A DNA stretch of 26,581 nucleotides. It comes from CAZHFA01 sp964534945 (GTDB taxonomy: Bacteria > Bdellovibrionota_C > UBA2361 > CAKMMH01). The translations under genes were made by a program, and so were the position numbers. Location of the stretch: the NCBI GenBank assembly GCA_964534945.1, contig CAZHSB010000023.1, forward strand, positions 1 to 26,581, given 5' to 3'. Every line of letters begins with the position of its first letter. Position 1 is the first letter of the stretch. Below the pieces are notes generated by a model, which saw only the letters and a list, made by a program, of their open reading frames with translations, made no database searches and was not told the origin of the DNA. Positions 15,797 through 23,922 of the stretch are shown piece after piece.

Positions 15797-16669
15797 TTAG
15801 ACACCTTTGAAAGCCTTATCTAGCAAACTTTGCGTTTTTTCGGTTGCAGATAATAATGGCAAACGTAATCCATAATTTTTTATAATGCCTTTAGTATAAA
15901 GAGCATATTTTACTGGAATAGGATTTGATTCTGAAAATAATAAATTCATAAATGGCAAAAGTTTAAAATGTAACTCTTTTGCAAAATCTATTTCATTGTT
16001 TTTCATAGCTTTATAAAGTTTCACCATTTCACTTGGTAAAACATTTGAAATTACACTAATTCCACCTTTGGCACCAAGTAGTAATGATGGGCAAATAAAA
16101 GCATCTTCTCCAAGTAACACATCGATTTTATTTCTTACCCTAAAAAGGGTTTCGTTTAATTGAGAAAAATTTCCTGATGCTTCCTTTAGTGCCACAATAA
16201 CTTTGTCGTTAACTAATCTTTCCACAGTATCTGGTAATATATTAGAGACAGTTCTTCCAGGTACATTATAAGCGATAATAGGCGTAGAAGTTGATTTGCT
16301 TACAGCTAGCATATGCTGATATATTCCCTCTTGAGACGGCTTATTATAGGCAGGAGATACTACCAAGATACCATCGTATTTTAGTGGAGAAATTTTTTGA
16401 GCCATCTCGCAAGCAAAATTCGTATTATTTGTTCCAATGCCTGCAATAATTTGACAAGCACCATTTACTTTTTCTTTTGCAAATTTTAATACGCTAAAAT
16501 ATTCCTCAGATGTAAGTGTCGCAGCTTCTCCTGTAGAGCCACAAATGACTAAACCAGAAATTTCATTTTTAAGTTGATAAGAGATTAAATTTTCAAAAGA
16601 TTCATAATCAATACTTTTTAAATCTTTTGAAAAGGGAGTAACTATAGCAGAAAAAATTCCATTAAACAT
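15797..16669 (-). CDS. dapA: 4-hydroxy-tetrahydrodipicolinate synthase
   Basis: Condenses pyruvate with aspartate semialdehyde, the first committed step toward diaminopimelate and lysine. The Schiff-base lysine is K162 in VALKEASGN. Y134 in IIAYNVPGRT and T46 in CGSTGEAATL complete the catalytic set, with R139 for substrate carboxylate binding. ESNPIPVKYAL near the C-terminus is also characteristic. Length 290 is standard. AAAGGAT precedes the ATG. It starts 25 bases after the lipoprotein gene and is the last gene of an rpoD-lipoprotein-dapA run. A short dapA-linked lipoprotein is also familiar from deltaproteobacterial lysine gene clusters. Confidence 0.97.
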   Translation of the reverse strand: MFNGIFSAIVTPFSKDLKSIDYESFENLISYQLKNEISGLVICGSTGEAATLTSEEYFSVLKFAKEKVNGACQIIAGIGTNNTNFACEMAQKISPLKYDGILVVSPAYNKPSQEGIYQHMLAVSKSTSTPIIAYNVPGRTVSNILPDTVERLVNDKVIVALKEASGNFSQLNETLFRVRNKIDVLLGEDAFICPSLLLGAKGGISVISNVLPSEMVKLYKAMKNNEIDFAKELHFKLLPFMNLLFSESNPIPVKYALYTKGIIKNYGLRLPLLSATEKTQSLLDKAFKGV

Positions 16670-16694
16670 TATTTAATCCTTTTTCGTTTAAAAT

Positions 16695-17291
16695 TTAATT
16701 ATCGTATCTAACTGCATTTGATTGCGATTTTTTTCCTCCTAAGATAACTACTGAACTTGTCTCGCCATAAAATCGTACTCTTATAGGCTTGCTTTCAGCG
16801 CCCTTAACATCTTCTTGATTAAATGGTGTGATTTTGTAAAAACATGTTTGCCCATTTTTTATCGTTTCATCGACATAATTAAAGCTCAATTTATCAGTAG
16901 GAACCTTAACTCGTCTTGCCGATAAGCCCTTTGCTAAAGCATCTTTTTTTAATTTTTCTCTAATTTTAATTTGGTTATCATTTACGATCGATAGTATAGT
17001 AAAATCAATTTCTGCTATATCTTTTTCAGTATCATAACTTCCTTGATCATCGACATCGATGCACCCTCTCTCAATATAATATCCATTCATAGTCTTTAAT
17101 TCTTTTGAGCGAAGATCCTTTGTATTGCCTTTCCATCTAAAGGCAACTCCAGATGTATAAGGAATGACTTGAATATCATACACAGCCTTCGGTGCAAGTC
17201 TTTCTGGTGGAATTGGTGGAGCATATTTTCCACACGATAAAAAAGACAATGAACATAGAACCAAAATTAAAAAAAATAAAATATTTTTCAT
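16695..17291 (-). CDS. LptM-like/fibronectin III-like lipoprotein
   Basis: A predicted lipoprotein. The hydrophobic signal ends in FLSC, giving lipidated Cys20 followed by GKYAPPIPPERLAP; the GK...PPxPPE pattern resembles short lipoproteins encoded beside lysine-pathway genes in proteobacteria. The rest (about 35-180) looks like one fibronectin type III fold: AVYDIQVIPYTSGVAFRWKG, then MNGYYIERG, then QTCFYKITPFN and the final KPIRVRF strand. There is no catalytic motif. It begins 19 bases after the rpoD stop and ends 25 bases before dapA, so all three are probably cotranscribed. Function is unknown; an envelope structural role is the natural guess. Confidence 0.75.
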   Translation of the reverse strand: MKNILFFLILVLCSLSFLSCGKYAPPIPPERLAPKAVYDIQVIPYTSGVAFRWKGNTKDLRSKELKTMNGYYIERGCIDVDDQGSYDTEKDIAEIDFTILSIVNDNQIKIREKLKKDALAKGLSARRVKVPTDKLSFNYVDETIKNGQTCFYKITPFNQEDVKGAESKPIRVRFYGETSSVVILGGKKSQSNAVRYDN

Positions 17292-17310
17292 TGATATATT
17301 CCTAAAAAGT

Positions 17311-19272
17311 TTAACTTACAAAACCTCTTAATTTTTTACTTCTGCTTGGGTGACGAAGTTTTCTTAAAGCCTTTGCTTCAATTTGTCTTATACGTTCCCT
17401 TGTTACATCAAAGTTTTGCCCAACCTCTTCTAGCGTATGATCACTTTTTTCTCCAATACCAAAACGCATTCTCAAGACTTTTTCTTCTCTTGGAGTTAAC
17501 GTTTCAAGAACTTTTCTTGTTTGCTCTTGAAGATTAGTATTAACAACAGCACTTGATGGACATTGAATCTTTTTATCTTCAATAAAATCTCCAATATGAG
17601 AGTCATCTTCTTCTCCAATTGGAGTTTCTAATGAAATAGGTTCTTTGGCAATCTTTAAAACTTTTCTTACTTTATCAACTGGTATTTCCATTTTCTTTGC
17701 AAGCTCTTCTGGAGTTGCTTCTCTTCCTAATTCTTGAACAAGTTGCCTTGAAGTCCTAATAACTTTATTAATAGTCTCTATCATATGAACAGGAATTCTT
17801 ATAATTCTTGCTTGGTCTGCAATGGCCCTTGTAATTGCCTGTCTAATCCACCATGTTGCATAAGTTGAAAACTTAAAACCTCGTTGATACTCGAATTTGT
17901 CAACGGCTTTCATAAGTCCTATATTTCCCTCTTGTATAAGATCTAAAAACTGCAACCCTCTATTTGTATATTTTTTTGCTATTGATACAACTAGTCTTAA
18001 GTTCGCTTCAACGAGCTCTCTTTTGGCTTCTGACGAACGAATCTCTCCATCTAATAATTCTTTAACTGACTTTGCAAAATTGTCGAACTCCATTAAGGTT
18101 AATGATTCAGTTTCATCAATTTTTGCTCTTATTTCCTTTAATTTATCCGCTAAATCCCTGCCTTCTTGCGCTTTTAGTTTTAATTGCCTAGTAACTTTTT
18201 TAAAAGCAGCAGGATCGTTAGAAGTTAGATCTTTTAGATAAGAAAATAATTCCTCTTTTGTCATTCCGAAAGTTTTTTCGAGCTTTTTAATGTCTTTTTT
18301 AAGAAGTTTTATTTGTTTCCAAGTTTGTTTTATATATTCCCTAATATTCAAAAATTGCTTGGCATTAAGATTAAATTTTAAAACTTTAGCCATCGCCTTT
18401 GAAATAGCTTTATCATATTTTTTATAAAGCTCATTTGTATTTTTGTTTTTCTTTTGTAATGATAAAATATCATTAAAGATATCAGTTATTTCCACAAAAG
18501 AAGTCTTGAAAGTCCCTTGTTTTTTTAAGAGTTGTTTTCTTTCATTTTCTTCTTCTTGATTAATCTTCTCTAATTCTTCTTCTGTCTTTTCTGCAGCATC
18601 ATCATCATCGTCATTGTCTGCATCAGAAGATTCGTCAGTATCTTCTTCTTGGAAAAGATCTCGAGGTCTAATTTCACAATTTTTTAATTTTTCAAAAATA
18701 TCTAACACGTAATGCAAAGTAAGTGGTTGCCTTAAGATCTCTTGCTTAATAGCTTTCTCTCCCTCTTCTATTTTTTTTGCGATTACAACTTCCCCTTCTC
18801 TTGTTAAAAGGCCCACATTTCCCATTTCTTTTAAATAAAGTCTTATTGGATCTGTGTTCTTACCTAGTAAACTATCTGTTGTTTCAGAGGTCTTTACGCT
18901 AAAGTCATATGCATCATAATCAGACGCATCAGAAAAAGTTTCCTCTTCCTCTGAAACCAAATCAATATCATTATCACTAAAGGCTGATAGGATATCGTCC
19001 ATTTGATCATCTGAAATATTTTCATCGTCCTCAAAAGCATTTGTTAGTTCATCGGCTGTTAAAAATCCTTTTTTCTTACCACTACTAATTAACTTATTTA
19101 TTGTTTTTGCCCTACTTTTAGAATCTTCTTGTGAAGCACCATCTTTTGATAACGACTTGTTTTTTTTCTTTTTTAAAAGCTCAGATACTTTATTTCGACT
19201 TTTTATCGTAGCGACAATTTTTTTTCTTTTAGCACTCTTTGAAAGATTTTGTTCTGCTTTAACTTTAGCCAC
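17311..19272 (-). CDS. rpoD: RNA polymerase primary sigma factor RpoD (sigma-70)
   Basis: Directs RNA polymerase to housekeeping promoters. Region 1.2 begins at DPIRLYLKEMG (141-151). Regions 2.1-2.4 span ANLRLVVSIAKKYTNRGLQF (423-442) through FSTYATWWIRQAI. Region 3 follows around VHMIETINKV, and region 4 includes TLTPREEKVLRMRFG and the helix-turn-helix VGQNFDVTRERIRQIE (617-632), ending in RHPSRSKKLRGF. The long non-conserved insert contains an acidic run (about 208-248, rich in D and E). The first 45 residues are an unusually Lys-rich extension. Length 653 is in range. The start is GTG with AAAGGAT upstream; a promoter and a 13-bp inverted repeat lie in the 201-base gap after dnaG. The C-terminal wording is closest to deltaproteobacterial RpoD in my memory. 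Confidence 0.97.
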   Translation of the reverse strand: MAKVKAEQNLSKSAKRKKIVATIKSRNKVSELLKKKKNKSLSKDGASQEDSKSRAKTINKLISSGKKKGFLTADELTNAFEDDENISDDQMDDILSAFSDNDIDLVSEEEETFSDASDYDAYDFSVKTSETTDSLLGKNTDPIRLYLKEMGNVGLLTREGEVVIAKKIEEGEKAIKQEILRQPLTLHYVLDIFEKLKNCEIRPRDLFQEEDTDESSDADNDDDDDAAEKTEEELEKINQEEENERKQLLKKQGTFKTSFVEITDIFNDILSLQKKNKNTNELYKKYDKAISKAMAKVLKFNLNAKQFLNIREYIKQTWKQIKLLKKDIKKLEKTFGMTKEELFSYLKDLTSNDPAAFKKVTRQLKLKAQEGRDLADKLKEIRAKIDETESLTLMEFDNFAKSVKELLDGEIRSSEAKRELVEANLRLVVSIAKKYTNRGLQFLDLIQEGNIGLMKAVDKFEYQRGFKFSTYATWWIRQAITRAIADQARIIRIPVHMIETINKVIRTSRQLVQELGREATPEELAKKMEIPVDKVRKVLKIAKEPISLETPIGEEDDSHIGDFIEDKKIQCPSSAVVNTNLQEQTRKVLETLTPREEKVLRMRFGIGEKSDHTLEEVGQNFDVTRERIRQIEAKALRKLRHPSRSKKLRGFVS

Positions 19273-19340
19273 TATTTATCCTTTATTAACAAAAATACAT
19301 TTATAAAAATTAAATTACCCACTAAAGACATTTTTTACGG

Positions 19341-19382
19341 AATATCATTAGAAAGTAGCAAAATTAGTATTCTAATGATATT
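19341..19382. repeat. Perfect 13-bp inverted repeat overlapping the rpoD promoter
   Basis: AATATCATTAGAA (19341-19353) and TTCTAATGATATT (19370-19382) are exact complements with a 16-base loop. The right arm covers most of the rpoD -10 and the predicted start point. No T run follows on either strand, so it is not a normal terminator; an operator or a leader RNA hairpin is more likely. The core ATTAGAA...TTCTAAT is shared with the hairpin at 7876-7895. Confidence 0.6.
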
Positions 19383-19406
19383 ATTCAAAAAATTGATTAA
19401 AGACAA
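19378..19406 (-). promoter_or_regulatory. Putative sigma-70 promoter of the rpoD-lipoprotein-dapA operon
   Basis: On the minus strand TTGTCT (19406-19401) and TAATAT (19383-19378) have a 17-base spacer. The start point would be near 19371, giving a leader of about 100 bases before the GTG at 19272. The -10 is inside the 13-bp inverted repeat. Confidence 0.5.
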
Positions 19407-19473
19407 TAGAATAAATTGCCATAGCATCTAAAATAACATCAATTATTTCAAAAAATTTTTAAAAGAACTTGTT

Positions 19474-21276
19474 TTATTTCTTTTTTCTTATTTCAAACAA
19501 TCTTTGTGTTAGGCTCAACCGTTCTTTTTCATCTTTTGTTAGTTGAATTTCTTGTTCCAACTCTTTTACAAGATTTTCCTTTTCTACGTTCTTTAGTACA
19601 TCTAAGCACTGATCATAGGCAGCTTGAGAATTAAATTTATTATTTTCATTATTTAATTCTTTCCATTGTAAAACATAATCATGACCATAAGATGTAAGCA
19701 AATCTTTCACTTCGTTTTTTTGATTGTCAATATTTTTGCTACTTTTTAGTATATCATCAAAAGATATTAAAAATTCCAATGTAGAAGATGATAGAAAATT
19801 GCAAAGAATCGAGTTTGACAATATATCGGTTAAAAAATTTCTATCTTTCATCACAATGCGAATAACCTCCCTGTCTATTCCAGGAAGAGATGATATTTTT
19901 ATCTTTAAGTCTTTTTTTAAATCTTCATTTTTCAATTCAGTTATATTAATAACGTTTGAACGGTATTTTTTTATACTTTTATTCAAAACCTCTAATGGAA
20001 TTTGTAATAAGAAAGAAGCTTCTTTCATCGTTTCGATTAGTTTTATTTCACTATTAATTTTCGACATAGTTTCAAGAAGTTTCTGAGCTATTTTTTCTTT
20101 TATTATTGGTGATGCGTCTTTTATGTTAGTTATTTTTTCTTCTCTTAAAAGTTTTCTAAAATAAGCTTCTAATAAGGAAAGGCTTTTTAATGATTTTAAA
20201 AAAGTTAGTGTATTATTTTTTTTTGCTTGAGCCAAAGAATCAGGATCTTCCCCGTCTGGCAAAAATATTGCTTGTGTATTTACTTTCGTATTTAAGAATA
20301 TTTCAAACGCTTTAGAAGCCGCATTATACCCTGCATTATCAGCATCAAACATAACTATCACATCAACATTTAATGCTTCAATTTTTTTTGCATGTTCAGG
20401 TGTAAGTGCCGTTCCACAAGTTGCCACGACATTGTTTATATTCGCCTTACTAAGCCCAACCACATCCATATAACCCTCTACAAGAAAAAGACATTTGTTT
20501 TTTCTTATTTCTTCTCGTGCATTAAAAAAATTATAAAGAATTTTTGATTTTTCGTAGATTAATGTTTCCTTACTATTTAAATATTTAGGAGAATTTTCTA
20601 AATCTTCTTTTGTCGCTATATCTGGAATAATTCTCCCGCCGAATCCAGCAATTTTTTTTTGCATTATAATAACAGGGAACATTAATCGTCCTCTAAATAC
20701 ATCATAAAATTCCCCAACCTTATTTCTATAAAATAATCCAGAAAGTTCCATTATGTTTTCTGGAACCTTTGCTTCTTTTAAATATTTTAAAAGTCCGTTC
20801 CAGCTATTTGCTGCAAAACCGATATGAAAATTTTTAATTAAATCTTTTGATAAATTTCTTTTTTCCAAATATTTTTCAATGATTTTATAATTTTTTACTA
20901 AAGATTCAGTAAAATATCTTGCGGCTAAAGCATTAACTTTGTAGAGGGCATCGATTTCTTTTTTATTATCCTTAAAACCAGTATTTGTATATTTTATTTC
21001 AATATTAAATTTTGTAGCTAGCTCTGTTACGGCATCTGCAAAAGATATTCCAGAAATATTCATCAAAAAAGAAAATATATTTCCAGAAGCCCCACAACCA
21101 AAACAATGATAAACGCCCTTTTCTGTATTCATATGAAAAGATGGCGTTTTTTCATTATGAAATGGACAACAAGCAACATATGTAGATCCCCTATGTTTTA
21201 CATCTGCATATTGGCTTACAAGATCTACGATGTTTACTTTTTGTTGTATTTCATCAATTGTTTCCTGCGAAATCAT
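19474..21276 (-). CDS. dnaG: DNA primase DnaG
   Basis: Makes RNA primers at the replication fork. The N-terminal zinc-binding domain is intact: C37, H40, C58 and C61 in CCPFHNEKTPSF and YHCFGCGASGNIF. The central polymerase domain has GFGGRIIPD (211-219). The TOPRIM fold has E267 in LFLVEGYMDVVGL and the metal-binding D311/D313 in VMFDADNAGYNAA. The C-terminal helicase-interaction part is helical and poorly conserved. Length 600 is normal. The ATG overlaps the greA stop by 4 nt (ATGA), so translation is probably coupled. rpoD follows 201 bases downstream, the common dnaG-rpoD order. Confidence 0.97.
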   Translation of the reverse strand: MISQETIDEIQQKVNIVDLVSQYADVKHRGSTYVACCPFHNEKTPSFHMNTEKGVYHCFGCGASGNIFSFLMNISGISFADAVTELATKFNIEIKYTNTGFKDNKKEIDALYKVNALAARYFTESLVKNYKIIEKYLEKRNLSKDLIKNFHIGFAANSWNGLLKYLKEAKVPENIMELSGLFYRNKVGEFYDVFRGRLMFPVIIMQKKIAGFGGRIIPDIATKEDLENSPKYLNSKETLIYEKSKILYNFFNAREEIRKNKCLFLVEGYMDVVGLSKANINNVVATCGTALTPEHAKKIEALNVDVIVMFDADNAGYNAASKAFEIFLNTKVNTQAIFLPDGEDPDSLAQAKKNNTLTFLKSLKSLSLLEAYFRKLLREEKITNIKDASPIIKEKIAQKLLETMSKINSEIKLIETMKEASFLLQIPLEVLNKSIKKYRSNVINITELKNEDLKKDLKIKISSLPGIDREVIRIVMKDRNFLTDILSNSILCNFLSSSTLEFLISFDDILKSSKNIDNQKNEVKDLLTSYGHDYVLQWKELNNENNKFNSQAAYDQCLDVLKNVEKENLVKELEQEIQLTKDEKERLSLTQRLFEIRKKK

Positions 21277-21761
21277 TTTTCATCATCTGTATAATCTACA
21301 ACTATATTTGATATTTCATACTCTTTTTCACCTGCTGGAAGCTTAACTTTTGCTATATCCCCCAACTCTCTCCCTATAAGAGATCTCCCAAGAGGACTTT
21401 CGTAGGAAATAAGCCCCTTTTCAACATTTGCCTCATCTGCTCCTACAATAGTTATTTTCCTCTCCTCATCGGTATCTACATCTATTATTTCTACCGTAAC
21501 CCCAAAAACAACTCGATTTGTATTATTTAATTTTCTAGGATCTATTATCTCTGCCATGGAAATTTTAGCTTCCAAATCTCTGATTTTTGCTTCAGTCATT
21601 GCTGATTTTTCTTTTGCGGCATCATAATCTGCATTTTCCGACAAATCCCCGTGTCCTCTAGCAACTTCGATTGCATTTGAAAGTTCTGGACGCATTGATT
21701 TTAATTTTGTCAATTCCTCTCTTAAGGCTCTATTTCCCCTTGGTGTCATAGTAAATTTCAT
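21273..21761 (-). CDS. greA: Transcription elongation factor GreA
   Basis: Rescues backtracked RNA polymerase by stimulating cleavage of the nascent RNA 3' end. The N-terminal coiled coil begins MTPRGNRALREELTKLK and carries the tip segment GDLSENADYDAAKEKSAM with its acidic residues. The C-terminal FKBP-like domain includes ISYESPLGRSLIGRELGD. Length 162 is typical. The ATG follows GAGGGA. It is the first gene of a greA-dnaG operon and has its own promoter. Confidence 0.97.
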   Translation of the reverse strand: MKFTMTPRGNRALREELTKLKSMRPELSNAIEVARGHGDLSENADYDAAKEKSAMTEAKIRDLEAKISMAEIIDPRKLNNTNRVVFGVTVEIIDVDTDEERKITIVGADEANVEKGLISYESPLGRSLIGRELGDIAKVKLPAGEKEYEISNIVVDYTDDEK

Positions 21762-21797
21762 CTCTACAATCCCTCATTTGAAAAACAATAAAGAGCT

Positions 21798-21825
21798 ATT
21801 ATCACACAACAAGGCAAATATGCAA
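21798..21825 (-). promoter_or_regulatory. Putative promoter of greA-dnaG
   Basis: On the minus strand TTGCAT (21825-21820) and GATAAT (21803-21798) are 16 bases apart, and the -10 is preceded by TGT (extended -10). The start point would be near 21791, leaving a leader of about 30 bases with GAGGGA. Confidence 0.5.
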
Positions 21826-21868
21826 GGTAAAAGACACTTTTTATTAACCTTTTACGATAAAGATTTAA

Positions 21869-22627
21869 GTGAATATAGAAAAAATTTTTAACAATCTTAT
21901 ACCATCAAATTGCCTTATTTGTGGCAGAATATTAAATAATGAAAAAATTTGTTCTTTTTGCCGTAACTCTTTAAAGATTCAAAACGTTTCTCGATGTAAC
22001 TGTTGCTTTCGCTCCCTCGAGAATTCATTAGAAGAATACTGCCTGTATTGTCAACAAAACATAATGCCATTCTCTAAACTTCGTTATCTATGGGAATACA
22101 AAGCTTTACCAAGTATCTTTATAAAAAATATGAAATATTCTGATACACCGACTCTTCTAAAGTTCGCTAGCAAACTTTTATTAAAAAATTATGAAAGTTT
22201 TTTTGATGGTATATTTCATGATATTATAATACCTGCGCCATCTAGCGCGTCATCTCTTTATAGGCGTGGTTTTTTGCATACTAATATTTTGGCAAGTGAA
22301 ATTTTTAATTTTTTAAAATCAAAGAAAAAAGATGTCAAAATAATATGCTATGACAAATATCCTAAAAATTATGATAGAAAGTCAGAATCATCTTTTAGTG
22401 AAAGAGTCAAAAAAACAAGAATACAGATAGATCTTAAAAGATATGATTTTAGTAACAAAAAAGTTCTTTTTATAGATGATATGATTACAACGGGAACAAC
22501 CTCATTAAACGTTCTAAATGTAATAAAAGATTTTAATCTAGAACATTTTGATATTTATACACTTGGATTTGCATCTGATTTTTATGAGAATTTTGAAAAC
22601 ACATTAAAATATTTTTCATATATTTAA
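21869..22627 (+). CDS. comF: ComF-family phosphoribosyltransferase-like protein
   Basis: ComF proteins are linked to DNA uptake in competent bacteria and to recombination-linked functions elsewhere. Two zinc-binding cysteine clusters are visible at the N-terminus (C15/C18 with C28/C31, then C43/C45/C46 with C58/C61). The C-terminal phosphoribosyltransferase fold has the PRPP loop VLFIDDMITTGTT (199-211) with D203 and D204, preceded by IPAPSSASSLYRRGF. Length 252 is typical. The start is taken as GTG, with no Shine-Dalgarno and TACGAT (21853-21858) shortly upstream. An inverted repeat GTAAAAG/CTTTTAC (21827-21833 / 21849-21855) spans its upstream region. It is divergent from greA. Confidence 0.92.
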   Translation: MNIEKIFNNLIPSNCLICGRILNNEKICSFCRNSLKIQNVSRCNCCFRSLENSLEEYCLYCQQNIMPFSKLRYLWEYKALPSIFIKNMKYSDTPTLLKFASKLLLKNYESFFDGIFHDIIIPAPSSASSLYRRGFLHTNILASEIFNFLKSKKKDVKIICYDKYPKNYDRKSESSFSERVKKTRIQIDLKRYDFSNKKVLFIDDMITTGTTSLNVLNVIKDFNLEHFDIYTLGFASDFYENFENTLKYFSYI

Positions 22628-22653
22628 TATCTTGTAGAAACCTAAAAAATGTT

Positions 22654-22680
22654 TAAACTTTTAGTGAATTTTACCGATAT
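22654..22680 (+). promoter_or_regulatory. Putative sigma-28 (FliA) type promoter
   Basis: TAAACTTT (22654-22661), an 11-base spacer, then ACCGATAT (22673-22680) closely matches the flagellar sigma-28 consensus TAAAGTTT-N11-GCCGATAA. A sigma-70 TATAAT (22678-22683) overlaps the -10, but no -35 suits it. The start point would be near 22687, with a leader of about 54 bases. Pattern match only. Confidence 0.5.
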
Positions 22681-22740
22681 AATTGAGCAACAAGGAAGTT
22701 TTTATTAGTTTTTTTGTTTTTTGCCAAGGAGGGCTAGAAA

Positions 22741-23007
22741 ATGAAAATAGAAAAAAGTAGCTTTTATGAATCTCTTCCAGTAAATAGTCCAATAAAAAAA
22801 TCCTTTTATAAAGAAGACCTTACAAAGGAAGCAGTGGATTTTTCATCGGATTTAGCTGATGAAGCGTCATCTCAAAATTTTACTTTTCAAGAAGAAAAAA
22901 AGAAAGATGATAGTGGCGTTTTAGAGGAATCAGAAGATAAGAAATTTGTAACAATTTCTTCAAAAGATGATGAAAAAGAGAAAGAAAAGCTAAATGTTAT
23001 AGCTTAA
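22741..23007 (+). CDS. Unknown small acidic/lysine-rich protein
   Basis: I do not recognise it. The 88 residues are polar throughout, with no signal peptide, membrane segment or cysteine. The first half is Ser-rich (around SSFYESLPVNSPIKKSFYKE, then SSDLADEASSQNF); the second is dense in Glu, Asp and Lys. It looks intrinsically disordered. The coding call rests on a very strong ribosome site, AAGGAGGG eight bases before the ATG, and on the promoter-like sequence upstream. The secreted 297-residue protein gene starts 18 bases after its stop, so the two are probably one transcript. The sigma-28-like promoter suggests a motility- or chemotaxis-linked gene, but the protein itself gives no support for that. 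Confidence 0.65.
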   Translation: MKIEKSSFYESLPVNSPIKKSFYKEDLTKEAVDFSSDLADEASSQNFTFQEEKKKDDSGVLEESEDKKFVTISSKDDEKEKEKLNVIA

Positions 23008-23025
23008 AATGACGTTCTTACTTAC

Positions 23026-23919
23026 ATGATGATTTTTAAAAAAATTTTTATAATTTTTATTATATTTTTCACTTTTGTAATTCCAAGTTTATCGTTTGCA
23101 GAATTTAAGGAAACTTCCCTTAACGTTTTTCAAAATATGAATGAAGAATATAAAATTATTATCACTGATGAAGGTATTTTTATAATTCAAACAAAAAAAA
23201 TAGGATTGAAATCTTTTTCACTTGCAGATCTCACAAAAGAAAAAATTATAACGCATTGCTTTCTTAAATATAATTTAATGGCTAATAAATATGAAAAACT
23301 ATTGATAGGAAAAAATGTATTTGATATTTCCGGATCGTTTAATTTAAAAATAGGAAATTTACATGTGAATGTTGATGGGTTAAACAAATATTCTTCATAT
23401 GTTGTTTATGATAAAAATATTGAAGATAGTATGCAGGGAATTTTAGGAGTAATTGGCGCTACTGTCGTTGTAAACACAGCAGGCTCTTCATTTGTTGCCT
23501 TACTTGAAGCAAATGCCATGTCGTCGTCAGAAGTTCTAACATACGAAATAAAAAATGAAAAATTATTTTTGGATAATAAGGAAGTAAAACAAGATAAAAA
23601 ATTGGGTAATATCATTGATTCGTCGACAACAGGAAATACATGTTTACAGGAAAATTCAATAATATTAAATGAAGATAATTTAAAAGAAATGAAAAAAATA
23701 GGAGAAAAATCGGGAAATGATTTGACTGAAATTGAAAAAATCTTTTCTAGTAGAAAAAGTCAAGATGTTATAAAAGACTTTTTAATTATAAGAATAGAAA
23801 AGTCAAGCATAATTTTACTTGATTATATAAATGCGGATATAAAGATAATGAAAAAGCTTGGAGATTCATCATCATCGAAACGAAGCATTTGTTATATAAA
23901 AAGCATTGATATCGACTAA
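23026..23919 (+). CDS. Unknown secreted protein
   Basis: I do not recognise this family. Residues 1-25 are a clear signal peptide (hydrophobic core IFIIFIIFFTFVIP, likely cut after SLSFA). The mature part alternates beta-type strands up to about residue 135. It then has a Gly/Ala/Val-rich hydrophobic stretch at 138-164 (GILGVIGATVVVNTAGSSF), and a more polar, helical C-terminal half. There are three cysteines in the mature chain and no lipobox. Two adjacent ATGs (23026 and 23029) could start it. A six-codon frame from 23009 ends with TGA overlapping the first ATG, which could couple translation to the upstream small gene. No Shine-Dalgarno is seen. Its stop is three bases from the stop of der on the opposite strand. 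Confidence 0.7.
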   Translation: MMIFKKIFIIFIIFFTFVIPSLSFAEFKETSLNVFQNMNEEYKIIITDEGIFIIQTKKIGLKSFSLADLTKEKIITHCFLKYNLMANKYEKLLIGKNVFDISGSFNLKIGNLHVNVDGLNKYSSYVVYDKNIEDSMQGILGVIGATVVVNTAGSSFVALLEANAMSSSEVLTYEIKNEKLFLDNKEVKQDKKLGNIIDSSTTGNTCLQENSIILNEDNLKEMKKIGEKSGNDLTEIEKIFSSRKSQDVIKDFLIIRIEKSSIILLDYINADIKIMKKLGDSSSSKRSICYIKSIDID

Positions 23920-23922
23920 AGT

